From positions 1 through 54,546 of the forward strand of contig NZ_JAKZAL010000029.1 of NCBI RefSeq assembly GCF_022538115.1: a DNA stretch of 54,546 nucleotides, in the 5' to 3' direction. Made by a program: the position numbers and the translations under genes. The DNA comes from Cognataquiflexum rubidum (GTDB lineage: Bacteria; Bacteroidota; Bacteroidia; Cytophagales; Cyclobacteriaceae). Below, one piece after another: positions 7,543 to 15,089 of the stretch (position 1 is the stretch's first letter; the number at the start of each line of letters is the position of its first letter). The notes under the pieces are model-generated. The model ran no database searches. It had not been told where the DNA came from and saw only the letters and a list, made by a program, of their open reading frames with translations.

Positions 7543-8634
7543 ATGGCACTTTCTAAAATTTTAATAATTCTCCTTAGTTTGATTTTCAGCAATGATTTTG
7601 ATCAGCAAGAAAGAAAAACCACAGTCGAGATCAAGGGAGATCAATTTTATATCAATGGCAAGCCAACTTATCAGAATAGAGTTTGGAACGGCCAAAAGAT
7701 TGAAGGATTATTGATGAATTCCAGGATGGTACAGGGGATTTTTGATGATTTAAATCCAGAGACTGTATCCAATTGGGAATACCCCGATTCGGGAAAATGG
7801 GATGCAGAAAGGAATACCGATGAATTTATAGCCAATATGGAAGAATGGCGAAATCATGGACTTCTTTCTTTCACCATCAATTTACAGGGTGGAAGCCCGT
7901 TTGGATATTCCCAAAGCCAACCGTGGTATAATTCGGCATTTACCGAAAAGGGCGAATTGAGGAACGACTATATGGAACGGTTAAAAAGAATCCTAGACAA
8001 AGCGGACGAACTGGGGATGGTTCCGATAGTCGGATATTTTTATTTTGGTCAGGATGAAAGATTACAGGACGAACAGGCTGTTATTGCGGCAGTGCAAAAC
8101 GCGACAGATTGGTTACAGGATGGTGGATACAGGAATGTGTTGATAGAAATAAACAATGAATGTGATGTCCATGCTTATGACCACGATATTTTAAAGCCTG
8201 AAAGAGTTCATGAATTGATAGCATTGGCTAAGAATATAGAAAAAAATGGGTTCAGGTTTTATGTGAGTACAAGTTATGGAGGAGGAGTGATTCCCAAAAC
8301 CAATGTGGTCAAAGTCTCTGATTTTATATTGCTCCATGGCAATGGGGTAAGCAGCCCGGATAGGATTGTTGAAATGGTTAAACAGACCAAAGAAGTGGAA
8401 GGATATCAAAAAATGCCAATAATTTTTAACGAAGACGATCATTTTGATTTTGACAAAGATCGGAATAACTTCAAAGCTGCCGTCTCAGCCTACGCATCTT
8501 GGGGGCTGTTTGATTATCGCATGAAAGATGAGGGCTTTGAACAGGGATATCAGAGTGTACCGGTTGATTGGGGAACCAATTCAGAGCGGAAAAAGGGATT
8601 TTTTAAGTTATTGAAAGAAATTACGGGGTATTGA
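7543..8634 (+). CDS. Secreted clan-A glycoside hydrolase-like protein
   Basis: 363 residues with a hydrophobic N-terminal export segment (KILIILLSLIFS). The body reads as a TIM-barrel glycosidase: the strand-4 motif VLIEINNECD offers Glu206 as acid/base in the expected N-E context, and MPIIFNEDDH offers Glu297 as nucleophile. Both spacing and context fit GH clan A (GH5/GH2-like) enzymes. Starting with EIKGDQFYINGKPTY, it resembles collagen-binding-like or putative cellulase domains of Bacteroidota. The substrate is unknown. It is a single gene; CACCTTTG at 7517-7524 is one base off a -7 promoter box and 19 bases from the ATG. It may act with the glycan enzymes further right. Confidence 0.65.
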   Translation: MALSKILIILLSLIFSNDFDQQERKTTVEIKGDQFYINGKPTYQNRVWNGQKIEGLLMNSRMVQGIFDDLNPETVSNWEYPDSGKWDAERNTDEFIANMEEWRNHGLLSFTINLQGGSPFGYSQSQPWYNSAFTEKGELRNDYMERLKRILDKADELGMVPIVGYFYFGQDERLQDEQAVIAAVQNATDWLQDGGYRNVLIEINNECDVHAYDHDILKPERVHELIALAKNIEKNGFRFYVSTSYGGGVIPKTNVVKVSDFILLHGNGVSSPDRIVEMVKQTKEVEGYQKMPIIFNEDDHFDFDKDRNNFKAAVSAYASWGLFDYRMKDEGFEQGYQSVPVDWGTNSERKKGFFKLLKEITGY

Positions 8635-8738
8635 AATAAGACTTGGGAAATTCAGAATTAAGAATGATGAATTAATAATGACAAAGAAATAAAGTGGAAA
8701 TAGGGCTTAAATAGAGTGGAAATACAGTTGAAATAAAA

Positions 8739-8805
8739 AGGGAGAACCTTCCAACCTTCCAGCAATCTAATTTATCAATTTTCCAATTTTCCAATCTTTT
8801 CAACA
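8739..8805. repeat. T-rich low-complexity intergenic repeat (copy 3)
   Basis: ACCTTCCAACCTTCCAGCAATCTAA followed by ATCAATTTTCCAATTTTCCAATCTTT-like units, in the 181-base gap between convergent genes. Confidence 0.55.
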
Positions 8806-8815
8806 CTTTTTTGGA

Positions 8816-9100
8816 TCAAGAACCTGCCCACGGAGATCCGAAAATGCCAACAGCTAATTCTGCCCAAACTAGGAAGAAAACCAAAAGAATTCCTCCACAA
8901 ACAAGAATCCTGCCTTGAAGATTTTTGAATGTTCGCAGAACTATTTCCATAGACAATCCGGTGATGAGAAGCAGAATCCCCATTACAATAAAATCAAAAA
9001 GGTCCCAATCAACCTCATCGGTAAATTGCATGGCTACAAGCGGAAAGAGTAATAATCCCACGATTGTTGATAGGATCAATTTTAATCTCATGTCTTTCAT
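8816..9100 (-). CDS. Small three-helix membrane protein
   Basis: 94 residues with three hydrophobic segments (about 7-24, 38-54, 65-85). I do not recognise a family. The codon pattern and absence of a competing frame suggest a real gene. A start at the internal ATG (MRLKLIL, 9091) is possible. T-rich repeats lie on both sides. Confidence 0.6.
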   Translation of the reverse strand: MKDMRLKLILSTIVGLLLFPLVAMQFTDEVDWDLFDFIVMGILLLITGLSMEIVLRTFKNLQGRILVCGGILLVFFLVWAELAVGIFGSPWAGS

Positions 9101-9195
9101 AAGTTGTAAGGGGCTATAGTGATATAGTGAGTTTCATGTAAAAGTACTTTGAAATACAAAGTAATCTGAAATCATTTTATTCACCAAATTTTTTA

Positions 9196-9370
9196 ACAAT
9201 AATTTAAAATCTTTCAATTCCCCAACCTTCTCCCAACCTTTCAACCTTATTACCTTTCAATTTTTCAATTTTCGAATTTTCCAATCCTTCCCCCAACCTT
9301 TTAACATTAAAACCTTAAAACCTTTTAATTTTTCAATCTTCCAATTTTCCAATCTTTCAATCCTCCCTTT
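9196..9370. repeat. T-rich low-complexity intergenic repeat (copy 4, longest)
   Basis: About 170 bases of imperfect tandem units: CAACCTTNNAA, AACCTTAAAACCTT and TTTCAATTTTCCAATC. It fills most of the 303-base gap 9101-9403 and ends just before the promoter box of rimO. Confidence 0.65.
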
Positions 9371-9376
9371 TTCCCC

Positions 9377-9384
9377 TACCTTTG
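9377..9384 (+). promoter_or_regulatory. -7 promoter box of rimO (TACCTTTG)
   Basis: An exact match to the Bacteroidota sigma-A -7 element TAnnTTTG, 19 bases before the GTG start. A TTTC at 9355-9358 is the nearest thing to a -33 TTTG. This implies a very short 5' leader. Confidence 0.6.
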
Positions 9385-9403
9385 CAGCCAAAGTAGGAAA
9401 AGC

Positions 9404-10714
9404 GTGAAAGCGAGAACATTAAAAAAAGACAAAGTCAATATCATCACCATGGGATGCTCCAAGAATCTGGTTGATTCAGAGGTGCTATTGACACAATTGA
9501 GAGGAAACGGGATCATTGCATTCCACGAATCCGAAAATCAGGACAACAACATCGTCATCATCAATACCTGTGGCTTTATAGACAATGCCAAGCAGGAATC
9601 CATTGATACGATTCTACAATATGTGGATGCCAAAGAAAAGGGATTGGTGGACAAGGTTTATGTAACCGGTTGCCTCTCTCAGCGGTACAAGGACGACCTC
9701 GAAAAGGAAATTCCACAGGTGGATGCCTATTTCGGGACGAGAGACCTTCCTGCATTGCTCAAAAAATTCAAAGCCGATTATAAGCATGAACTTGTAGGGG
9801 AGAGGTTGCTGACGCACAATGCCCATTATGCTTACATGAAAATTTCCGAGGGCTGCGACAGACCTTGTTCATTTTGTGCCATTCCGCTGATGCGTGGAGG
9901 CCATATTTCAAGACCTATCGAGGAATTGGTGAAAGAAGCCCAACACAAAGCCGCCAACGGAACCAAAGAATTGTTGCTGATTGCACAGGATTCGACCTAT
10001 TACGGTTTGGATTTATATAAAAAGAGAAACCTTGCAGACCTGCTCAGAAACCTTTCTGATGTGGAAGGAATCGAATGGATCAGGCTGCATTATGCCTATC
10101 CTACGGGATTCCCTATGGATGTGATCGAAGTGATGAAGGAGCGATCCAATATCTGTAATTACCTTGACATCCCGCTTCAGCATGGTTCTACATTAGTATT
10201 GAAGACCATGAGACGGGGCACAACCCGGGAAAAGCAGGAGGAATTGATCCATTCAATCCGAGACATCATCCCGGAAATTGCGATCAGGACAACCTTGATT
10301 GCCGGGCATCCTGGAGAGGGCGAAGCCGAGTTTCAGGAAATGGTGGATTTTGTCGAAAGGATGAAATTTGAGCGTTTGGGCGTATTTACCTATTCCCATG
10401 AAGAAAATACCCACGCCCACACGATGGAGGATATCATTCCACAGGAAGTGAAGCAGGCAAGGGCAAACCACCTGATGGAGATACAGGAGCAGATTTCATT
10501 TGACCTCAATCAGGCCAAAATCGGGAAAGAGTATAAAGTGTTGGTAGACAAAAAAGAAAACGGATACTTTGTCGGGAGGACAGAATTTGACTCCATCGAG
10601 GTGGACAATGAAGTCCTGATCGATGCCTCCAAGCATTATTGCAGGGTGGGTGATTTTGTCAATGTCCGTGTCAACGACGCCACTGAATTTGATTTGTATG
10701 GGGATGTGATTTAA
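9404..10714 (+). CDS. rimO: Ribosomal protein uS12 methylthiotransferase RimO
   Basis: 436 residues. RimO is a radical-SAM enzyme with two iron-sulfur clusters that methylthiolates an aspartate of ribosomal protein S12. The N-terminal UPF0004 domain (ITMGCSKNLVDSEVLL, NTCGFIDNAKQES, VTGCLSQRY) supplies the three Cys of the auxiliary cluster. C151-x3-C155-x2-C158 (SEGCDRPCSFCAIP) binds the radical-SAM cluster. RTTLIAGHPGEGEAEF and a C-terminal TRAM domain (from about residue 375) complete the family layout at normal length. The start is GTG, because homology begins at once after it and a purine-rich AGGAAA lies five bases upstream. Single gene with its own promoter. Confidence 0.95.
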   Translation: MKARTLKKDKVNIITMGCSKNLVDSEVLLTQLRGNGIIAFHESENQDNNIVIINTCGFIDNAKQESIDTILQYVDAKEKGLVDKVYVTGCLSQRYKDDLEKEIPQVDAYFGTRDLPALLKKFKADYKHELVGERLLTHNAHYAYMKISEGCDRPCSFCAIPLMRGGHISRPIEELVKEAQHKAANGTKELLLIAQDSTYYGLDLYKKRNLADLLRNLSDVEGIEWIRLHYAYPTGFPMDVIEVMKERSNICNYLDIPLQHGSTLVLKTMRRGTTREKQEELIHSIRDIIPEIAIRTTLIAGHPGEGEAEFQEMVDFVERMKFERLGVFTYSHEENTHAHTMEDIIPQEVKQARANHLMEIQEQISFDLNQAKIGKEYKVLVDKKENGYFVGRTEFDSIEVDNEVLIDASKHYCRVGDFVNVRVNDATEFDLYGDVI

Positions 10715-10725
10715 TTCGACCTGTT

Positions 10726-11007
10726 ATTCTGCTTCTCCAGAAGCAGAATTCTATAGTTTGTCATGCTGCTTTTCCGAAAGCAGCATTTATTTTTTACATT
10801 GGATTTAGGTCATGCTTCTGAAGAAGCAGGACAGCTGGTTTACGTTAATCTGCTTCTCCAGAAGCAGCATTCCAATTTATTGTTGATTTAGGTCCTGCTT
10901 CTGAAGAAGCAGGACAGCTAGTTCCTGTTAAACTCGTTCTGCTGCTTTTCCGAAAGCACCATTTATTTTTTACCTTGGGATTGAGTCCAGCTTCTGGAGA
11001 AGCAGGA
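10726..11007. repeat. REP-like palindromes upstream of the RAYT gene
   Basis: Seven palindromes built on GCTTCT/AGAAGC or GCTTT/AAAGC lie between rimO and the transposase: 10726-10749 (perfect 11-bp stem, ATTCTGCTTCT), 10763-10786 (10-bp stem ATGCTGCTTT, loop TCCG), 10813-10828, 10850-10867, 10893-10914, 10943-10958 and 10990-11003. They alternate between CTGCTTCTCCAGAAGCAG and CTGCTTCTGAAGAAGCAGGACAGC types, the latter always followed by GGACAGC. This fills the 323-base gap 10715-11037. Confidence 0.85.
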
Positions 11008-11037
11008 CAGCTATATTACGTTAAAGTAGTCATTTTT

Positions 11038-11583
11038 ATGAAGCCCTTTCAAGTTTCTGATCAACATTCAGTCTATTTTTTAACCCTCACTATTGAAGGA
11101 TGGCTAGATATTTTTACCCGAAAGGATTATAAACTAGAAGTGGTAGATAGCCTTAATTTTTGTGTAGAGAGAAAAGGATTAGAGATTTTTGCTTGGTGTT
11201 TGATGTCAAACCATCTCCATTTGCTTTGTAGATCAAAAGAGGCGTTCAAGTTATCAGAAACCATTCATGACTTTAAAAAATTTACAGCGAAAAAGATCTT
11301 AGAAAGTCTTGAAAAAGAATCCATTGAATCTAGATCTCAATGGATATTGGAAATTTTGAGTAAAAGGGGAGAATCTCAAAACCGCATAACTAATTATAAA
11401 TTCTGGAAGGACGGACTTCATGCGATTTCTGTGGAGTCAAGTTGGTTTTTTGAACAGAAGTTACATTACATTCACAACAATCCCGTGGAGGATTTAATTG
11501 TTGAAGAGTCCACGGAATACCTTTTCAGTTCAGCCCGTGATTATTCAGGAAAAAAGGGTTTGGTGAAGGTTGAATTGTATTGA
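11038..11583 (+). CDS. REP-associated tyrosine transposase (RAYT, IS200-like Y1)
   Basis: About 181 residues. A Y1 HUH-type transposase that cuts single-stranded DNA at palindromic ends. The HUH pair is in SNHLHLL (His59, His61) and the catalytic Tyr144 in LHYIHNNPV, with family-typical spacing. The ATG at 11038 is preferred over an in-frame TTG at 10975, which lies inside the palindrome array. It is flanked on both sides by palindromes of one family, as expected for RAYTs, which are thought to spread these short elements rather than themselves. No IS-type flanking genes are present. Base composition is somewhat AT-richer than rimO. Confidence 0.88.
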   Translation: MKPFQVSDQHSVYFLTLTIEGWLDIFTRKDYKLEVVDSLNFCVERKGLEIFAWCLMSNHLHLLCRSKEAFKLSETIHDFKKFTAKKILESLEKESIESRSQWILEILSKRGESQNRITNYKFWKDGLHAISVESSWFFEQKLHYIHNNPVEDLIVEESTEYLFSSARDYSGKKGLVKVELY

Positions 11584-11589
11584 TTTTCA

Positions 11590-11751
11590 AGTCCAGCAGA
11601 AGTAGGACAGCTTGTTTTGTTATTCTGCTTCTCCAGAAGCAGAACTTCTTTCTGACTTTTTTGCTACTTTTCCAAATAAGTTAAAAACCTTGCGAAAATT
11701 GTGATTTGTTTTTCCAGAAGTAAGCCAACTAGGTCCAGCTTCTGGAGAAGC
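11590..11751. repeat. REP-like palindromes downstream of the RAYT gene
   Basis: Perfect TTCTGCTTCT/AGAAGCAGAA stem at 11623-11644, GCTTCT-GG-AGAAGC followed by AGGACAA at 11738-11751, and decayed copies around 11592-11610 (CCAGCAGAAGTAGGACAGC) and 11712-11726. Same family as the upstream set. Confidence 0.8.
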
Positions 11752-11764
11752 AGGACAACAAGGC

Positions 11765-11798
11765 GGCACAAAAGATCGATTTCTTTGGTGCCTTTTTT
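11765..11798 (+). terminator. Intrinsic terminator closing the RAYT region
   Basis: GGCAC at 11765-11769 pairs with GTGCC at 11788-11792; AAAGA and TCTTT can extend the stem past one unpaired base. Six T follow at once (11793-11798). Confidence 0.7.
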
Positions 11799-11897
11799 GT
11801 TTCATTGGATTTTTATCCCCTTTTTTTAACGAAACAATAATCCCAAAACCCTAATCAAAATTAAATTCTGTAGTAAATTGGTCAAAAATAGGACTCA

Positions 11898-12770
11898 ATG
11901 AAAACCATCTTTACCACACTCTTTTTTTTCCTTTTGATAATGTCTGCCTCCGCCCAATTTACCTATGACCTCCAAGGCCACCGTGGCGCAAGGGGATTGA
12001 TGCCTGAGAATACGATTCCTGCCATGATCAAAGCCTTGGATCTTGGCGCCACCACATTGGAATTGGACTTGGCTGTCACGAAAGACGGGATTGTCATTGT
12101 TTCCCACGAACCTTATATGAATCCTGTGATTTGCCTGACGCCCGAGGGAAAAGAGATTGCGGCAGGAGATAAGTCTCACAATATCTATCAGATGGACTTT
12201 GCAGAGGTCGTGAAATACGACTGTGGTTCCAAATTCCATTCTGGATTCCCAAAGCAGGTTAAGTTCCTTGTGAGCAAACCCAAACTCTCGGATCTGATCG
12301 ATGTCGTCGAAAAATACGTGGCCGATATGGGTTTACCCAAGCCAAATTATAATATCGAGATCAAAAGCGGCCCCGAGGGTGATGGGAGTTACCATCCTGC
12401 GCCAAAGGAATTCTCTGATATGGTACATAAAGTACTCGACGGAAAACTTGATTGGAGCAGGGTTACCATTCAATCCTTTGACTTTAGGGTTTTGCAATAC
12501 ATGCATCAGGCTTATCCCAAGGTGACTTTGGCCATGTTGGTGGAGACGGCAGCCAAACCCACCGAACAGCTGGCTAAGTTGGGATTTCAACCACAGATTT
12601 ATTCGCCTTATTTTATTGCTTTGACCAAAGAGACGGTAGACCAACTCCATCAAAAAGGAATGAAAATCATCCCTTGGACTGTCAACACCACCGAACAGAT
12701 GGAGCGGTTATTGGAAATGGGAGTGGATGGAATCATTACCGATTATCCAAATCTTGCCCCAAAAAAGTAA
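11898..12770 (+). CDS. Secreted glycerophosphodiester phosphodiesterase
   Basis: 290 residues with a signal peptide (MKTIFTTLFFFLLIMSASAQ). The enzyme hydrolyses glycerophosphodiesters to glycerol 3-phosphate and an alcohol, here in the periplasm or outside. Family residues are in place: GHRGARGLMPENT (His28, Arg29, Glu37), LELDLAVTKDG (Glu55, Asp57), VSHEP (His70), NIEIKS, and the closing VNTTEQMERLLEMGVDGIITDYP. Length is normal. It is a single gene, 185 bases before the next; nothing shows how it is controlled. Confidence 0.92.
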   Translation: MKTIFTTLFFFLLIMSASAQFTYDLQGHRGARGLMPENTIPAMIKALDLGATTLELDLAVTKDGIVIVSHEPYMNPVICLTPEGKEIAAGDKSHNIYQMDFAEVVKYDCGSKFHSGFPKQVKFLVSKPKLSDLIDVVEKYVADMGLPKPNYNIEIKSGPEGDGSYHPAPKEFSDMVHKVLDGKLDWSRVTIQSFDFRVLQYMHQAYPKVTLAMLVETAAKPTEQLAKLGFQPQIYSPYFIALTKETVDQLHQKGMKIIPWTVNTTEQMERLLEMGVDGIITDYPNLAPKK

Positions 12771-12955
12771 AAAAGAAAATTATCCTGAATTCAATTTTTT
12801 CCGTTGTCTTTCTCCCGACAAATGTTGTTTGTAACCAGGTGTAAATTTGACTTTGTTCCCATTTAATTTTCTTTAAATGAGGAATAGCTAAGCTAAAATC
12901 ATTTCTGTTCCGTATATCTCCGGGATTGGATAATTTGTAACCTGATTCAGATAAA

Positions 12956-13711
12956 ATGAAATTACTCTTTATAATCGGTCTTTTTCTCTTCAACCTTTCC
13001 TGTGGTTCCTCCGAACTCGGTCAGGCCAACTCCAAAGCGCCTTCCCATCAGGCATTTGATGAGTTGCTCAAAAAGCATGTCAGCAAAGATGGGATTGTCA
13101 ATTACAAGGGATTTATCCAAGACAAATCCAAGCTTGATAAGTACCTCGATCTCTTGAGCGACAATGCGCCGGACAGGGGGAAATGGTCCAAAGAAGAGCA
13201 ATTGGCCTATTGGATCAATGCTTACAATGCTTTTACGGTCAAATTGATTGTGGATAATTATCCTGTCAAAAGCATTCAGGACCTTCATCCCAAAGTCAAA
13301 ATCCCCTTGATCAATACCGTTTGGCACATCAAATTTTTCAAAATAGGAGGGAAGGAAGCTTCTCTCGATGAGATCGAGCACAAAATCCTGAGGAAGGAAT
13401 TCGAAGAGCCAAGAATCCATTTTGCGATCAACTGTGCATCTTTCTCCTGTCCGCCTTTGTTGAATGAAGCTTTTTTTCCTGAGAAAATTGACCAACAGCT
13501 AGATAAGGTGGCAAGAACATTTGTCAATGATACCAAGAGGAATAAAATCACCCCCGATAAGGTTGAGATTTCATCAATTTTTTCATGGTTCAAAGGTGAC
13601 TTTACAAAAAATGGAAGCTTAATTGATTACCTTAACCAATATTCCACCATCAAAATCAAACCAAACGCCAAGGTCTCATACCTTGACTACGATTGGTCCC
13701 TCAATGAGTAA
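12956..13711 (+). CDS. DUF547 lipoprotein, first gene of a redox operon
   Basis: 251 residues. The signal peptide MKLLFIIGLFLFNLSC ends in a lipobox Cys16. The rest is a DUF547 domain of unknown function: YWINAYNAFTVKLI, the block HFAINCASFSCPPL with two conserved Cys (160 and 165), and a C-terminal VEISSIFSWFKGDF. The paired Cys could be redox active or bind a metal; this is inference. The end of the gene overlaps the start of the oxidoreductase gene by eight bases (ATGAGTAA), so the two are translationally coupled. Confidence 0.85.
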   Translation: MKLLFIIGLFLFNLSCGSSELGQANSKAPSHQAFDELLKKHVSKDGIVNYKGFIQDKSKLDKYLDLLSDNAPDRGKWSKEEQLAYWINAYNAFTVKLIVDNYPVKSIQDLHPKVKIPLINTVWHIKFFKIGGKEASLDEIEHKILRKEFEEPRIHFAINCASFSCPPLLNEAFFPEKIDQQLDKVARTFVNDTKRNKITPDKVEISSIFSWFKGDFTKNGSLIDYLNQYSTIKIKPNAKVSYLDYDWSLNE

Positions 13712-15089
13712 AGCAAACAGAAATATTGTCATCATCGGAAACGGAATCTCCGGTGTCACCTGTGCCCGGCATATCCGAAAAAAAGATGAATCCGCCCAAA
13801 TCACGATCATTTCAGGGGAAACGGATCATTTTTTTTCCCGAACGGCGCTCATGTACATCTACATGGGTCACATGAAATATGAGCATACCAAACCTTACGA
13901 AGATTGGTTTTGGAATAAGAACAGGATCAACCTAAAAAGAGCTTGGGTAGAAAAAATCGATTTTGAGGTGAAGGCTCTGATTTTTTCAAATAAAGAATCC
14001 ATGACTTACGATGTGTTGGTTTTGGCTACGGGCTCTAAGCCAAATAAATTCGGTTGGCCGGGTCAAGACCTGAAAGGCGTGCAGGGGATGTATTCGTATC
14101 AGGACTTGGAACTTATGGAATCCAATACCAAAGATATCAGCAAGGCGGTCATTGTGGGTGGAGGATTAATCGGGATTGAGATGGCCGAAATGCTCAACAG
14201 CAGAAAGATTCCGGTGACATTTCTGGTAAGGGAAAAGAATTTTTGGGATAATATCCTCCCCTTGGAAGAATCCAAAATGATCAACCGCCATATTTTGGAA
14301 CACCATATTGACCTGCGACTGGAAACAGAATTGGGAGAAATTATTGGAGATGCATCCGGAAAAGTGAAGGCAATCACTACCAAAACAGGAGAAAAAATTG
14401 ATTGTCAGTTTGTAGGATTGACTGTTGGAGTCAGTCCCAATATTGAATTCCTTCGAACCAAACCCTTGGAGAGTTCTGAAAATAATAAAACAATACAAAC
14501 CAACAGAGGCATCATCGTGGACAGGTTTTTCAAAACCAATATTCCCGACGTCTATGCCATCGGTGACTGTGCAGAGTTCCAAGAAACACCCGCCGCAGAC
14601 CGGAAAAATATCGAACAGGTTTGGTATACGGGAAGGATGCACGGAGAAACACTTGCATTCAACCTGACTTCAGACAAGCCTGTTCCCTACCAACCGGGTG
14701 TTTGGTTCAATTCCGCCAAATTTCTTGACATTGAATACCAAACCTATGGTTTTGTACCTCCTGTTTGGACTGAGGAATATGAAAGTTTGTATTGGGAAGA
14801 TGACGGAGGGAAAATTGCGATCCGGTTTTTGTATGGGAAATCAGATATGAAAATCAAAGGAGTGAACGCTTTTGGCTGGAGATTGCGGCATGATTATTTT
14901 GACAAGGCCATCTCAGAAGGTTGGATGTTTGAAAAAGTGCTGACCCACCTGAATAAAGCAAGCTTCAATCCGGAGTTTTTCAAATCCCATCACAAGGCTG
15001 TCTTGGATCAATACAACAAGCAAAAGGGGAAATCCCTGAAGGTCCACAAAATGTCTTTTATTCAAAAATTAATCGGGTCAAGAGCATGA
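13704..15089 (+). CDS. FAD/NAD(P)-dependent pyridine nucleotide-disulfide-type oxidoreductase
   Basis: About 461 residues. FAD-binding motif at the start (IVIIGNGISGVTCARHI), NAD(P)-binding motif in the middle (AVIVGGGLIGIEMAEML), second FAD motif PDVYAIGDCAEF. This is the nitrite-reductase/rubredoxin-reductase type of flavoprotein; no CxxxxC active-site disulfide is visible near the first FAD motif, so it is probably an NADH:acceptor reductase rather than a thiol reductase. The ATG at 13704 is preferred over an upstream in-frame start inside the DUF547 gene because the FAD motif begins seven residues later. Its stop overlaps the next ATG by four bases, pointing to the membrane polyferredoxin as electron partner. 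Confidence 0.85.
   Translation: MSKANRNIVIIGNGISGVTCARHIRKKDESAQITIISGETDHFFSRTALMYIYMGHMKYEHTKPYEDWFWNKNRINLKRAWVEKIDFEVKALIFSNKESMTYDVLVLATGSKPNKFGWPGQDLKGVQGMYSYQDLELMESNTKDISKAVIVGGGLIGIEMAEMLNSRKIPVTFLVREKNFWDNILPLEESKMINRHILEHHIDLRLETELGEIIGDASGKVKAITTKTGEKIDCQFVGLTVGVSPNIEFLRTKPLESSENNKTIQTNRGIIVDRFFKTNIPDVYAIGDCAEFQETPAADRKNIEQVWYTGRMHGETLAFNLTSDKPVPYQPGVWFNSAKFLDIEYQTYGFVPPVWTEEYESLYWEDDGGKIAIRFLYGKSDMKIKGVNAFGWRLRHDYFDKAISEGWMFEKVLTHLNKASFNPEFFKSHHKAVLDQYNKQKGKSLKVHKMSFIQKLIGSRA

Noticed and set aside
10726-11007. CRISPR array
   Set aside because: The palindromes are irregularly spaced, differ in sequence and have no uniform spacers or cas genes; they fit REP elements beside a RAYT.
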